Source of the DNA: Apostichopus japonicus
Lineage: Eukaryota; Echinodermata; Holothuroidea; Aspidochirotida; Stichopodidae
Direction of reading: 5' to 3'
NCBI RefSeq assembly: GCF_037975245.1
Contig: NC_092575.1
Span: 11,566,501-11,630,500 of the forward strand
Length of the DNA stretch: 64,000 nucleotides
This document shows, in pieces, positions 1-20,030 of the stretch (position 1 is the first letter of the stretch; the number at the start of each line of letters is the position of its first letter). The notes under the pieces were generated by a model. That model saw only the letters and a program-made list of their open reading frames with translations. It did not search any database and was not told where the DNA came from. The position numbers and the translations under genes are program-made.

Positions 1-191
1 GTTAGGATTTTCTTTGCATTCAGAATAGTTACAGGCGACTCAATGAAGTTAAAACTCACAAATCATGCGTTAGAATATAAGTTTATGCGGATTAGCATTT
101 ATTTCAGCTTAGGTTTAATTTTCAGCTACTAAGTGTGTATCAATCGTATTCGTCATACATAATATCTATCTTTTCGATTTGTTTCTTGCAG

Positions 192-693
192 CTGTAACAG
201 AGGATAGGATAAGGAAGAGGTTTGGAGGTAAGTTTAAACATGCTGATAATTTTGCTATATTTCATATATTAACATCGAAAATGAAATTTTATGTGATATT
301 TATAAGTACAAGTTTACCTTACTACGATTCTTGTTACAGTGTGACTCAAGTGTTTCCTTTCCTGGTAATGTCATATTGATGAGTATATCTAGAAACTGAT
401 TTTCGTGGGTCATTGGGTATACCTTCATTTCTGGTAAATATAAATAGCAGACAACATTGATGCTATAGTAGATGCTTACATACATTATCGTTTTTTTTTC
501 AGCAAATAATAACTGGCTGTGCGTTATCCCAGTCACTGTATTGTCTGTCATTATGATTATTATTTTTGGCTTTTCAAAATGGCGAAATGGCAAAGCAGGA
601 AATGGGACCTGTGTCAGCAAGAAAACATCTGGTGCCGAGAATAATTATAAGAACAACGGTGAAGACAACCCAGCCATGACAATTGACGTTTAA
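192..693 (+). CDS. 3' end of Ig-superfamily membrane receptor, copy A (last two exons)
   Basis: Two exons are visible: 192-227 (36 bp, between a TTGCAG acceptor and a GGTAAGT donor) and 503-693 (after a poly-T/CAG acceptor, ending in TAA). Both join in phase 1. The first encodes a short basic linker (AVTEDRIRKRFG). The second encodes one transmembrane helix starting near NNWLCVIPV, rich in Val/Ile, followed by a Lys/Arg stop-transfer and a roughly 38-residue tail ending PAMTIDV. The same two exons recur at 18559-18594 and 18880-19061 as the end of copy B, so this is the tail of an upstream tandem paralogue whose Ig exons lie left of the window. The tail has no obvious ITIM or ITAM tyrosine motif. 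The 36-bp exon is identical in both copies, which implies recent duplication or constraint. Confidence 0.8.
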
Positions 694-872
694 GAGAAAG
701 AGAACTATAAAGAACGGCATGGGTTCATTTGTCACTTTTTAGAAACATGTCTTTTGTGATAACATACATGGAGAACGCATGCAATACTTTATCATTTAAT
801 TTTTTTTTCACTAAATGCAGTTAGTAAGAAGTACTGATTGTGGCACCTCTTGATGAAGTCAATATGTTTTGT

Positions 873-1211
873 AACTGATTATATGGGGGGGGGGGTATAG
901 GAAGCTTCCAAAAGTGGGGGCACAACATCAGAGGGGCGCTTACTTATTCCACAACCACCACTTGTTATGCTATAAGCCTATACACACCGGCCATATCAGG
1001 TTAAATATATATATGATGTGTTAGTATCTATCAACACTATTATGGTGCACGTGAATAATTAAAATAGAATATTAAAATTAACAAGGCTTAAGATATCCAA
1101 AAGACAGTTCTTCATCAAAGGGGCATATTTTATTTGCCAGTAGGGTACATTTGCTACTTTGGAAAAAAGTGGGGGCATGTGCCCCCCCCCCCACCGGCTC
1201 CTACCCCCTGC
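873..1211. mobile_element. Poly-G/C-rich non-autonomous element, copy-1-specific insertion
   Basis: The segment is absent from the paralogous position near 19590. It begins with a G-run and TATAGGAAGC and ends CCGGCTCCTACCCCCTGCAT, giving rough terminal inverted similarity (GGGGGTA..GGAGCC). The motif GGGGGCATGTGCCCCC plus a C-run resembles the ends of the hAT-like elements at 54617 and 56196. Exact ends and target duplication are not resolved. Confidence 0.45.
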
Positions 1212-1254
1212 ATGTATAATAAATCGTGTAAACTATGCCATGTTATAACTTAAG

Positions 1255-1256
<2 letters not shown>

Positions 1257-1306
<50 letters not shown>
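1257..1306. repeat. (TA)n microsatellite
   Basis: About 25 TA units. The paralogous tract in copy 2 is split by an insertion (19701-19854) and is much longer. Confidence 0.95.
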
Positions 1307-1312
<6 letters not shown>

Positions 1313-1974
1313 GGTATCTACTCAACATAAACGGTTATGAAATCAATAACCGAATGTGTAGTTTAAATATAAACTTGTTAATTTGCCTTGGTCGTTTTTC
1401 CCATTTCATTTGAATTAAGAGAGGGTGTAATTGGGACTTATCTAGCGACATACTTTCATTGTATTAAATTTTGTACTTTACATTCCACTGCCGACGGACA
1501 TTCCAACGATACCGAAAATTATAATATATATTTCTAACAAAGTACTCTTTATTTGTCAATATGAGTCATACCTTATTTCTCTGCTTTTGTCTAGTAATAT
1601 TTATTTTGGAGTATACGTGGATTTTCTTTATAATATATATATAGAGAGAGAAAGAAGGAGAGAGAGAGAGAATTAAAAAGGGTTTCCCCCTTTTGACACG
1701 ATGACGTCATATATTGTAAAGATGGCAGCCTCCTTGAGATGATATTTGATTCATAATATCTCCAAAGGATATGAAGAATTTTTCCAGCTATTTGGGAAGT
1801 TTTTTATAACAAGTATATCTATCATTCTAGATAAGTTTGACTTGTTGGTTTGTTTCTCCTTTAAGTATGTCGTACGCTGATCAGTGGTTAGATTATAAAC
1901 CTAGATGGTCGAAAACACAGACCTTTAGGTCAGCCATTTAGAATTACCACAAACGTCAGAATGGATACACCTCG

Positions 1975-3010
1975 TGTGAGTCCTTAACTAATTCCGCTGT
2001 CCCGTCCATATATTGGTACCTATCGTACTGACGTATGAGATAACTTCCGTCCTTGAGCCATATGATCTATACTCTCTTCGGGCTGCCTCTTGCCCCTGAG
2101 AGATATATATTGTACCTATATTACTGCCCTTGAGCTTCCTACTGTATCTGAGCCCCTGAGATATATATTGCACCTAAATTACTGCCCCTGGGCTACCTAC
2201 TGTCTCTGAGCTACCTACAGTGCCCATGAGATATCTAATAACACCTTAACTACTGACCTTGAGGTACTTACCGCCCCTTAGCTGCCTACTTTCTCTGAGC
2301 TACCTAGTGCCCCTGAGATATCTAGTTACACCCAAATTACTGCCCTTGAGGTACTAACTGCCTTGAGCTGCCTACTGTCTCTGAGCTACCTAGTGCCCAT
2401 ATCTAATTACACCTAAATTACTGCCCTTCAGTTATTTACTGCCCAGAGCTGCCTACTGTCTCTGAGCTACCTAGTGCTCCTGATATATCTAGTTACACCC
2501 AAAGTACTGCCCTTGAGGTACTAACTGCCTTGAGCTGCCTACTGTCTCTGAGCTACCTAGTGCCCATATCTAATTACACCTAAATTACTGCCCTTGAGTT
2601 ATTTACTGCCTTGAGCTGCCTACTGTCTCTGAGCTACCTAGTGCCCCTGAGATATCTAATCACACCTAAATTACTGCCCTTGAGTTACTTCCTGCCTCTG
2701 AGCTGCCTACTGTCCATGAGCTACCTAGTGCCCATAACTAATTACACCTAAATTACTGACCGTGAGGTACTAACTGCCTTGAGCTTCCTACTGTCTCTGA
2801 GCTACCTAATGCCCGTGAGATAAATTACTGCCCTTGAGTTACTTACTGCCCCTATGCTTCCTACTGTCTCTGAGCTACCTATAGTGCCCCTGGCATATAT
2901 ATTGCACCTAAATTACTGCCCCTGGGCTACCCGCTGTCCCCGAGCTATCACAATTTCCTGAGCTTCCTGTATTGTCCCATCGGTCCCTGGATTACCCACT
3001 GGTTCTTAGC
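1975..3010. repeat. Degenerate satellite, about 80-86 bp unit
   Basis: A core such as TAATTACACCTAAATTACTG recurs near 2325, 2404, 2490, 2571, 2656 and 2737. Within each unit, phrases like CTACTGTCTCTGAGCTACC repeat about every 16-17 bp, so the satellite has a nested short period. It lies in the 2.27-kb block missing from copy 2. Confidence 0.8.
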
Positions 3011-3149
3011 TACACTACGCCCGTCCACTATCTACCTGAATACAATGGTGATTTCAAAGCTGAGGGCCGAGGACCTTCTTCCGTCTTCTCTTCTGTTAGC
3101 AATTTCTGTCTGGAACGTATAGGTGCCCTGACTTAAAGACTTGTATGTT

Positions 3150-3363
3150 TAGATCCTCCTGCAAGCAGGAACGCGCGAAGAAGCCATCACTGGCTTATCA
3201 AAGCCGTAAGCTGACCCAAGTCAGTCTCTTACATTCATATTTAACGTCCATGATTATGAATTTTCAACAACTCTGTTGGACGACACACATTAATCTTGGA
3301 GTGACTCGAACCGGGGACCTTATGATTGGAAGGCACCGGCGTTAACCACTGAGCTAACACTCC
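3150..3363 (-). mobile_element. tRNA-derived SINE (minus copy)
   Basis: On the minus strand the element opens with GGAGTGTTAGCTCAGTGG (box A-like) and has GGTTCGAGTCACTCC (box B-like) about 45 bases later. A roughly 140-bp body follows, ending CCTGCTTGCAGGAGGATCTA. The same head and body occur at 9273-9498 on the plus strand. The tRNA-like head is degenerate (8-nt anticodon loop), so this is a SINE, not a tRNA gene. Confidence 0.8.
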
Positions 3364-4640
3364 ACTGTTTTAGATATATACTTCTTAATACTTAGATATA
3401 GACTTAGATATAGATTTCTTAGATGTATATAATGACCTCTTAAAATGCTGAGGTTATGGGTCTTTTTGAAAGATCCATACATCCAGAGAATAAAGATGAA
3501 ACATAGGGCCCGTGTGTAGCTCTATGACTGTAATCTGATTCGATCACCACCCGTCTCAACTCCACCGCCCTGACCTAGTCTTCGACTGTCGTGTAGACCC
3601 GGGGTCTTACAACTAAACCCCGCACACTGACCGACTGATCAGCGGACACCACGGACGACTGTTTACTGTTACCGACCAGTATCTGTTGAGGTCACATGCA
3701 CATTTTACTACCTCGTGATTGGTTATATTTGATAAGACTGCAGTTGAAGTCGTGAATCGTCGCATACTGTCCGACTGCCAGTCGCGAATAGGCTATATGT
3801 TCAGTTTTTCTCGACTGAAGCCGTCGCAACATAAAACTGCCGAAATATTGATCAATCGTAGTCTTAGCACACGCACAATGCTAGAGTGTCCATGATTTTC
3901 AACGTAACGACAGTCAAGTTACGTCGGTTCGTGATCAGTCGTTATAGCGCCATCACCAAATCTTGGGTATATGCGCCAATTATGCAAAGCTACAGGCCCT
4001 TGGTAACAGCAACTAATGAATCGCCTCGTATTAGCAAAGTAGCAGAACATGTGACCCAAACCCAGATAAAGATTATTGTCTTATATCATTTTCAGAAGCT
4101 AGCTCAGTCACTATTTATTAAAGGCAGACATCGAAAAGTTTTCAATCAAAAAAAAAAGTTATTAAATTAAAAATTAAAGCACAAAGTGATCGTACATCGC
4201 ACGGGATGAACACATGGTAGTTTGTTCCCAATATTGTTAAAATTTATAATTACAAATATATTACAAAGGTCAAGTGTCTACCATCAAGAGAATCCTTCCA
4301 GCTTATTTCAGTCGATCGTTAACTATTCCGATCTTGGAAAAAGGCAAGTTAAAAAAAAAAATCGTATTACACAAAATCAGATCAAAGTATGTTGGGTATA
4401 GCATTTCCCTTGGGTATCATTGTTGATGTATTTTCTAGTTTGACTATTATTATACCAACAGGAAAACATTCTCGAACATTCCCGAAATCGTGCAATGTCT
4501 AACCAAAGCCATAGGGACAGGTCGTTGTAGTAATTTTAATGTTATCTAGACGTTTACGGGGGGGGGGGGGGCGTTGTTGCATGTACACTTTCAGCGATGA
4601 TTGGCCAATTTCTGATACACATTCGTAGGATCTCCGTCTA
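3364..4640. other. No gene recognised
   Basis: The left part (3480-3860) is noticeably more GC-rich than its surroundings but has no coding frame I can support. From 3886 the sequence matches the copy-2 flank at about 20355. A G-run lies at 4559-4571. Confidence 0.5.
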
Positions 4641-4642
4641 AG

Positions 4643-4668
4643 CAGGGAGTTTCCATAACAACTCCCTG
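4643..4668. repeat. Short palindrome CAGGGAGTT...AACTCCCTG
   Basis: A 26-bp hairpin-forming sequence with arms CAGGGAGTT and AACTCCCTG. Close relatives occur at 62173-62200 and 62221-62253, so this is a dispersed palindromic motif. Confidence 0.6.
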
Positions 4669-5119
4669 GTCTAAGACATGCTCGACTTTGACGATGATAC
4701 GTGCTTCACCCCCTCCAAGTTTACGCAAATGCACCAACACACCAAAGGAAAGTTTCCACATAAGACATACAGAATAGGTGAGTATTCTTTCTATTTATTT
4801 ATTAATTTATTTTTTTGTCCATCGATTTGGTCGTTTGACGTCAGACTTATACATGTATATAGGATGCAGTTTGTCAATGAAAAGTATGTTAAGTAAATAT
4901 ATAAAGACAGTAGCGTCAGGTATTCCGTTAGCAGTGTATGTAGTGAACTAAACCAGACGCATTCCATTAATAAGTTACAATACAAAATACTTCAGCACTC
5001 CACCAACCGCATCCCTTCCCCGACTAGGTATTAGTGATGTGCGCCATTCGAGCGACAAAGGGCTATTCACTCTTCTCGCCCAGAATGAGACATTCTCGAT
5101 AATGAAAATAATTATGTAC

Positions 5120-5405
5120 ATAACTAGCAAGGTGTGTTACAGGGATTCAGTGACTGATCTAAAGTGACGTAACTAGCAGGGTGTGTTACAGGGATTCCTT
5201 GATTAACCTAAAGTAACGTAATTAGCAGGGTGTGTTAGAGGGATTCAGTGATTAACATTGAAGTAACTTAAATAGCAGGGTGTGTTACAGGGATTCCGTA
5301 ATTAACCCTAAAGTAACGTAATTAGCAGGGTGTGTTACAGGGATTCAGTGATTAACCTTGAAGTACCTTTACTAGCAGGGTGTGTTACAGGGATTCAGTT
5401 GTTGA
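5120..5405. repeat. Tandem repeat, about 50-bp unit (copy 1)
   Basis: The core GCAGGGTGTGTTACAGGGAT recurs near 5128, 5176, 5225, 5276, 5327 and 5378. The same array is present in the duplicated flank at 21120-21455. Spacers are continuous repeat sequence, not unique. Confidence 0.85.
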
Positions 5406-5639
5406 GTTTGCTCGCATGTGTTCGCTTGCAATTGCTTTCGCATTCGGTACTGATATCTCCATATATCTCTGTATTGTAGCAGAGTAGGGCCACACCATAT
5501 ATTTCGGGCGGGGGTTTCCATCCCCTTCCCCAGAAAGAAACATGCCTCTAGAATTCAACCCCTTTATTGACTTCAAAAGAGAGCCATTCGTTATATTTGT
5601 AATACGGATTACCTCCAGCATACAGCACCCTTGTTTACT

Positions 5640-6160
5640 ACTCTTAACGCTCTCAGTATCTATGACATAAATCGTTACTATGTTGGTATTTTTATTTTCA
5701 ATTGGTTACATGATAATGCTCCGTCGACTTTTCGCAACTATTTTCAGTAAAGTAACGATCCCTATCCTAACCGTGCGCCAAATCAATTTACTGTTCCTTA
5801 CTTTAGACTTAGGTCTTCACAACTTGGTATTCGTTATGTCGGCGTAAAACTTTGGAATTCCCTCCCTACTACTATTACTGGTTGTAAAACTTTGAACACC
5901 TTCAAAAAACGTCTTAAGGAGTATCTGATATCAAACTATCATTGATTTTGTATTTCCTTTCTTTGCCATCTTTGTTCTGTTTTCTCCGTATATACTTAAG
6001 CTTCCATTCTATATTTTATTTGTAAAGGGGTGTCAACGTAAACAAGCTCTGCAGAGCGTCTTGTTGGCACTCCTCAATCTCTTGTTCTCTTGTAGATTTA
6101 CCCACGTCTATTGTCAAAATTGCATACTTTAATACAAGAGATTGAAATAAAGTCTTATGA
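5640..6160 (+). pseudogene. LINE reverse-transcriptase C-terminus and 3' UTR (5'-truncated)
   Basis: The frame ending at TGA 5943-5945 encodes a typical non-LTR ORF2 tail: short motifs YDINRYYVG, FNWLHDNAPSTFRNYF, VPYFRL, VGVKLWNSLP and LNTFKKRLKEYL. An in-frame TAA at 5748-5750 shows decay. The downstream UTR has GGGGTGTCAACGTAAACAAG and CTTGTTGGCACTCC, a stem common at the 3' ends of CR1/L2-type LINEs, and ends GATTGAAATAAAG. The paralogous flank near 21865 lacks it, so it is a dead-on-arrival insertion after the duplication (or lost from copy 2). Confidence 0.8.
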
Positions 6161-6820
6161 ATTGAACAATCAGCTTAAAACTCAACCCCCCCCCCCCAAC
6201 ACACACCGGCAGACGGAATATTATAAATTATACAGTACAAATATATACAACATACGTATGCGGCACAACTTAAACAGTTGTAAAGCTTCAATATATAGTA
6301 CCATTTTGCATCCTAGACACCCTCTCCTTGGAACCACTCCCCTTTACGATATATCACCTACAACCCCCTACCCCCGTTCACGGACGTTTTCTCTCGCAAT
6401 AAGGTTAGTATTATCCAGTTAGCATTATAGGATTCATTTTAGATACATAAAAATACAAATTTGGATGGTCGTTTTCGGTATTCTGATTGCTACTGGATAT
6501 ATTTATACTGAATAGAAGACATTTATGGGGGGGGGGGGTTCTCTGTGGAGGTCAAAACTGACTTGACAAAAAATATACTGAGGATAAACGTATCAATAGA
6601 TTTGATGCACATGCCAGCAGTATGTGTTCTTTTAAGACAAATTTAATAAATATTACATTATTATATTAAAATAGAGTTAGTAAGTTGACGGAGTTCATAA
6701 TCTTATTTGAAGTTTTAAGGAAGGTAGCAAATCGTGAAACTAATAACGATTTAACAAGCATATCAGATATTGTGATTGAACGCTTTACTTGTTTTACTCA
6801 GTTGTATTTCTAATCTTCTA

Positions 6821-6890
6821 ACGTTCAATTCCGTTAATTGTCAAACATTTTCTTTTTATAAAATGTCTGGCAATTAACGGAATTGGACGT
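6821..6890. repeat. Perfect-looking inverted repeat (31-bp arms), copy 1
   Basis: Left arm 6821-6851 begins ACGTTCAATTCCGTTAATTG; right arm 6860-6890 ends CAATTAACGGAATTGGACGT; the loop is about 8 bp. The same hairpin is in copy 2 (22523-22596). It could be a small foldback element or a hairpin RNA locus. Confidence 0.7.
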
Positions 6891-6900
6891 GGTGGTACTA

Positions 6901-7087
6901 TTCAGAAAAGTCACTATAGAAAGAACCTGGCCACGAAAAACCAAACAACAAAACGACTGATCCGCTCTCAACCCCAGTCCCCTTGCATCGAGACTGTGAC
7001 TCTGTGATCATCGTAAGGTGTGTATAACCATTCGCCTCGAAAGGGAACAGATATTACACATGATCTTAGCCAAAAGGCCGAGAAGCG
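6901..7087 (-). mobile_element. U2 snRNA-headed SINE-like repeat, copy 1
   Basis: Read on the minus strand from 7087 it begins CGCTTCTCGGCCTTTTGGCT and continues through AAGATCATGTGTAATATCTG. This is the 5' end of U2 snRNA (about nt 2-45, including the branch-point recognition region). It then diverges into a non-U2 body: CCCTTTCGAGGCGAATGG, ATGCAAGGGGACTGGGGTTG, AGAGCGGATCAG, CCAGGTTCTTTC. Two further copies share the same body, so it is a repeat family, not a U2 gene. Confidence 0.8.
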
Positions 7088-7928
7088 TTGGTTTTGGCAT
7101 ACGCTAGCAGACTTAAGAAGAAGAGAGAAACCGACTTAAGGAAAGTTTGGAATTTAGTGACTCGTTTACTAGTTGGAGGTACTTTCAATTCTTCCTTTCA
7201 TGTCTGTAGTATCTATCAGAATTATATTTTACTTCCGTTATCGTCTGATCTTTGATCTCATATTTTAAAGTATACGTGTTATCGTCAGGTCGTTTTAGAT
7301 ATAATTGGAATGTTGGAGTGTTGATGTTGACTTTGAGAAATAAGGTACATTCTCTGGTAATTGTTTGTAACAATCTGTCTAGATGTAAACATTACTTCCG
7401 TAGAGCTTTGAATGGGTTTGCGTCGACTATATTTCAAACTATTCCTGAAATGCAAGCTATAAACTTAATGGATTGTCACTTAACTAGTGTAACCACCCGA
7501 CATTTGTAACTGATTGTTTATTAGCATACTTAAATGAAGAGATGACAAATTATGTTTAGACTATAGAAATGGTTTGGTTCAGTTCCTACGGATCATTCGT
7601 GTTTTAAGTGAGAAACCCCCCTCTGTTCGCTTTGCAAAATTATGATCCACACCACAATTCTATGCAACTATCACAAGTATGCATTATGACGTATCATAGC
7701 AGCGTTTGGTGACATGCACCTCGTAAAGTCTTCTTTCGAGAGCAAGGTGAAGACACATTTCCCACAGAAGCGAGTCTAAAGAGCTACTGTAGATCAGGGA
7801 ATCCAAATTGATAATAACGATTGCCAGATAGAAAAACACAAATTGATTGGAGCAAAGTGCCAGAGCGAACCAGAATCTCAGAATACCTAGAATGGACAAT
7901 GTTTCGTTTCGTTTATTTCAATTTCAAT

Positions 7929-8275
7929 TCTTACATACATACATACATACACACATACAATACATTCATACATACATTCATACATACATACATACATACA
8001 TACATACATACATACATACATACATACATACATACATACATACATACATACATACATACATACATACATACATACATACATACATACATACATACATACA
8101 TACATACATACATACATACATACATACATACATACATACATACATACATACATACATACATACATACATACATACATACATACATACACGCATACATACA
8201 CGCACACATACACGCTTACACCCACGCATACATACATACACCCATACATACATACACACATACACACACCCTCCG
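7929..8275. repeat. (CATA)n microsatellite, about 350 bp
   Basis: A nearly pure TACA/CATA run that becomes CACA-rich toward the right and ends CCTCCGCCTGCATTAGTGCATAGG. It marks the end of the duplicated segment. Open frames over it on both strands (HTYI and YVCM repeats) are artefacts. Confidence 0.95.
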
Positions 8276-8276
8276 C

Positions 8277-9272
8277 CTGCATTAGTGCATAGGTTACGAT
8301 TATCATCGAAACCAACAAGGGAGTGAGAGGAGAGAGCTGAGAGGTGGAGAGAGAGAGAGAGAAAGAGGTGGAGGCAACTACATGGCCACGTGGTCCGTTT
8401 GATCCAGAAAATGCGCTGACGAGCATCAGTGGAGAGAGCTGCTACAAATAATTTTCTTCCTCTAAATGTCTTACTTGTAGTCTGTGACTACATAAAATTT
8501 CAAAAACGACCCATAAAAAAGGGTTTACATCAATCGGCGCTGTTCCTCTTAGAACTGTGATGCAATGTTGCCATATAAACATGTAATTGCCATTTTGAGA
8601 AAGTACATATAAACTTAAAGAAACATAATTTTGAAGAACAAATGGTATTTTCTTTATGATTTCAATATATATTTTCCACTAATATGGCTTACCAAAACAT
8701 GAAATCAAAATTGAGCAAAATAATAGCGTGACAAAGATAAAACGTTATTAGTGCAAACTTTATACTTAGTCGGCAATTTCTATATTTCAAGATAGACCAC
8801 ACTTGATAGGAATTGAAAAAAAGAAGGGCTGGTGTGTGATAAAAAGAAATCCCTTACTAATCTGGATTGCAGGTCATTGTAGTCTGTCAACAGTCAAACT
8901 TCATATTAAACAATGAGTCTGAAAGGAAACACAAATCCAATCAATATTATTAGTGTGTGTGATAAAGATGTCAAGAAATACTTCCCCAAACATCTAAGAA
9001 CAATCGAATTCCATTTGGGAGATATCACACATTTAATGTTTCTTTACACTTAAGGACTAAGACTTGATTAAGTCTAAATATGACATCATGGAGCCAAGTT
9101 TGTTATAACTTAGTATGCTTTCTTACTTTATTGAAATGCTTGTTTCCGGAAATGGAGATGGTTATGCAAATACTGATGCTCAAATATCCAATCTCTTAAC
9201 ATGACATTATGTTGGCATTGGCTTCAGTGTAAACACTGTTAACATTTTACCTTGAAAATAAGATAAGAAACA
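8277..9272. other. No gene recognised
   Basis: The first 50 bases share a motif (CCTCCGCCTGCAT..GATTATCATC) with the sequence after the CATA array at 43960. A GA-rich purine tract covers about 8320-8370. The rest is AT-rich with no supported frame. Confidence 0.5.
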
Positions 9273-9498
9273 GGAGCGTTAGCTCAGAGGTTAACGCCGG
9301 TGCCTTTCAATCATAAGGTCCCGAGTTCGAGTCACTCCAAGATTAATGTATGTCGTCCAGTTACAGAGTTGTTGACAATTGACATTCATAACCATGTATG
9401 TTAATTATGAATCTAAGAGACTGACTTCGTTCAGCCTGCGGCTTTGATAAGCCAATTATGACTTCCTCGCGAGTTCCTGCTTGCAGGAGGATCTAAAA
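9273..9498 (+). mobile_element. tRNA-derived SINE (plus copy)
   Basis: The head GGAGCGTTAGCTCAGAGG and box B-like GAGTTCGAGTCACTCC are followed by the same body as 3150-3363, with the tail hairpin CTGCTTGCAGGAGGATCTAAA. It runs straight into a TACATA microsatellite (to about 9545) followed by ATCCGCCTGCA, a phrase also found just after the CATA arrays at 8275 and 43960. Confidence 0.8.
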
Positions 9499-9545
9499 TA
9501 CATACACTTATACATACATACACACATACATACACGCACACACAC

Positions 9546-10120
9546 AGACAGATCCGCCTGCAAGACTACAAAGGTTAAGTAAAGGAAAAAATTTAGAAAA
9601 AATTTAAATTTAGGAAACTGAGAATATACACTTTCGATACAGTATTGTGTTCATACGGTAGCTTAAAGTGCCATCAAGAAAAACGTTGCCTCATTAGTTG
9701 ACCGTTTTCTGTAAATTGTTTAGATTACAAGATAATATCTTATCAAAAATCAGATAAATGTTGAATTGCTCCGTTGCATTAACTGAGTAATTAAACATTT
9801 TTCTGCAAAATGTTTAAATGACAACTTATCAGAAGATGGGACAAATTTTTCTTATGTTGATGGCACTTTTAAGCTTCCGTACTTAATAAGTGCTTAATTA
9901 GTCTTCAACCTTCTATAAGAGACGAGTAACATAACAATTCTGCCCCTTGGAAGAAAGTGAGGGAGAAACTATCAAGTACGCTGCCGTCCGATGATACTCT
10001 ATGCGTAAGATTTTTTCAATGATTGTTTTTTATTCATATATTTTTTTAGTAACGTCTCTGGAACGCTATGCTGTAAGGTACCATTTACATCTACTATGAT
10101 ATGTAGTGAACAACTGTATC
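9546..10120. other. No gene recognised
   Basis: AT-rich intergenic sequence upstream of receptor copy B. I see no coding frame or promoter motif I could defend. Confidence 0.5.
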
Positions 10121-10123
10121 ATT

Positions 10124-10216
<93 letters not shown>

Positions 10217-10281
10217 AAATATATATATATATATAATATATATATATATATAAAATATATATATACATAATATATATGTAC

Positions 10282-10331
<50 letters not shown>
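10124..10331. repeat. (TA)n microsatellite with AAATATA variants
   Basis: About 200 bp of TA repeat with interruptions, lying about 220 bp upstream of the copy B signal-peptide exon, so within the likely promoter-proximal region. Confidence 0.95.
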
Positions 10332-10334
<3 letters not shown>

Positions 10335-10554
10335 CATATTACTAAGGTAAGCAACAGGGAGGGAACACATCAGGATCGTAAACGTTTACATCGCCTATTG
10401 CGAACCAACTCATTTTTGAGATGTTGTGAGTCAAGCGTAATTGTTAATCGCTCGAAATCACCGTCTCTTTATTAAACAGTAGGTAAGTCCAAGTTTAAAT
10501 GATTTTGGTTCTTTCACTCATGTTCTACAGGATTACAACTTCCTTCAATCGTCC

Positions 10555-19056
<8,502 letters not shown>

Positions 19057-19061
<5 letters not shown>

Positions 19062-19392
19062 AAGGAGCTATACAATGTGATTGAATAATTATTGGGTTAA
19101 ATTTGTTTAGTAGTTAATCATATTATACATCGACACAAATACTAACAACATTTACAATCGGTTAATAAGTAACTAGCCTATAATATTAGCAAGCAATCCT
19201 CTATAGAAATTATGACTAAAGATAAGAATCAAATTTTCGATTATCTAATTTTGTAGTTTATTTGGAGTTTGGGGTTAGGTGTTTGGGGGTGGGGGTGTGG
19301 GGGTGTGCAAAGGTTCATTCGAATTTCCAAATTATATCTTTCGTTTTCGCAAAAGAGAGATAACTGGGCTCTTAATGGGAGAATTCCACAGC
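19057..19392. other. Insertion at the copy B stop codon
   Basis: Copy A reads ACAATT-GACGTTTAAGAG-AAAGAG..TATAAAGAACGG. Copy B reads ACAATT, then about 330 bp of unrelated sequence, then GATTTAAAAGAAGGAG..TATAAAGAACGG. The inserted DNA supplies the TGA used by copy B. It contains a GT-rich G-run (19270-19305). No element family or target duplication is recognised; a deletion from copy A is the alternative. Confidence 0.6.
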
Positions 19393-19639
19393 CCGAGATT
19401 TAAAAGAAGGAGAAATATAAAGAACGGCATGGGTGTATTTGCCATTATTAATAACTTATCTTTTGTGATAACATTCATGGAGAACGCATGAAATACTTTA
19501 TCATTGAATTGTTTTTTCCACTAAATGCAGTGAGTAAGAAGAACTGTTTGTGGTACCTTTTGATGAAGTCAATATGTTTTGTCATTATAAACATGTATAT
19601 GTATAAATCTTGTAAAATATGTCATGTAATATCTTAAGT

Positions 19640-19700
<61 letters not shown>

Positions 19701-19703
<3 letters not shown>

Positions 19704-19854
19704 CAATAAAGAATAACACACCAGAAAAATTCCACTTCACGACCGGTTTCGTCCTTTATTGGGGACTCGTCATGCGAAGGTAGGAATCGAACCACGGATC
19801 TTCCCAAAAAAGGGAAAAAGTGGAATTTTTCTGGTGTGTTATTCTTTATTGAAT
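19701..19854 (-). mobile_element. Inverted-repeat element with hammerhead-like core (Penelope-like remnant?)
   Basis: Perfect 37-bp inverted arms, 19701-19737 (ATTCAATAAAGAATAACACA...) and 19818-19854, lie inside a TA tract and are absent from the paralogous copy 1 tract. On the minus strand the centre reads TGACGAGTCCCCAATAAAGG followed by ACGAAACCGGTC. That is UGANGA, a GUCC/GGAC stem II, then GAAAC: the hammerhead core order. Hammerhead motifs with inverted tails are known from Penelope-like retroelements. A box B-like GGTTCGATTCC lies next to it. Confidence 0.6.
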
Positions 19855-19888
19855 TATATATATCTGTCATACCACTTGCTACATATTC

Positions 19889-20030
<142 letters not shown>

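Larger units (their letters stand above)
1..7930. repeat. Segmental duplication, copy 1 (gene end plus 3' flank)
   Basis: The sequence matches 18369 to about 23693 in the same order and orientation. Matching landmarks are the last two receptor exons, a TA tract, a block near 3886-4170, a 50-bp tandem repeat (5120-5405), a GGCGGGGGT block (near 5500), an inverted repeat (6821-6890), a U2-headed repeat (6901-7087) and the block before the CATA microsatellite. Copy 1 alone carries about 873-1211, 1616-3885 and 5545-6170. Similarity stops in the TACA/CATA microsatellite. Confidence 0.8.

Noticed and set aside
5120-5405. CRISPR array
   Set aside because: The 50-bp units are contiguous repeats without unique spacers, and the DNA is eukaryotic; the same array is duplicated with the flank.
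6957-7087. Functional U2 snRNA gene
   Set aside because: Only the first 45 nt or so match U2; the rest (stem-loops II-IV, Sm site region) is replaced by a body shared with two other copies.
7252-7509. 85-codon frame also open in the duplicate (23002-23277)
   Set aside because: Conservation is explained by DNA duplication; the frames end differently and show no domain or coding bias.
7821-8426. Long open frames on both strands over the CATA array
   Set aside because: They are pure HTYI or YVCM repeats caused by the tetranucleotide microsatellite, which is open in all frames; no gene context.
9273-9340. Functional tRNA gene
   Set aside because: The anticodon loop has eight bases, and the same sequence with an extended body occurs at 3150-3363; it is a SINE head.
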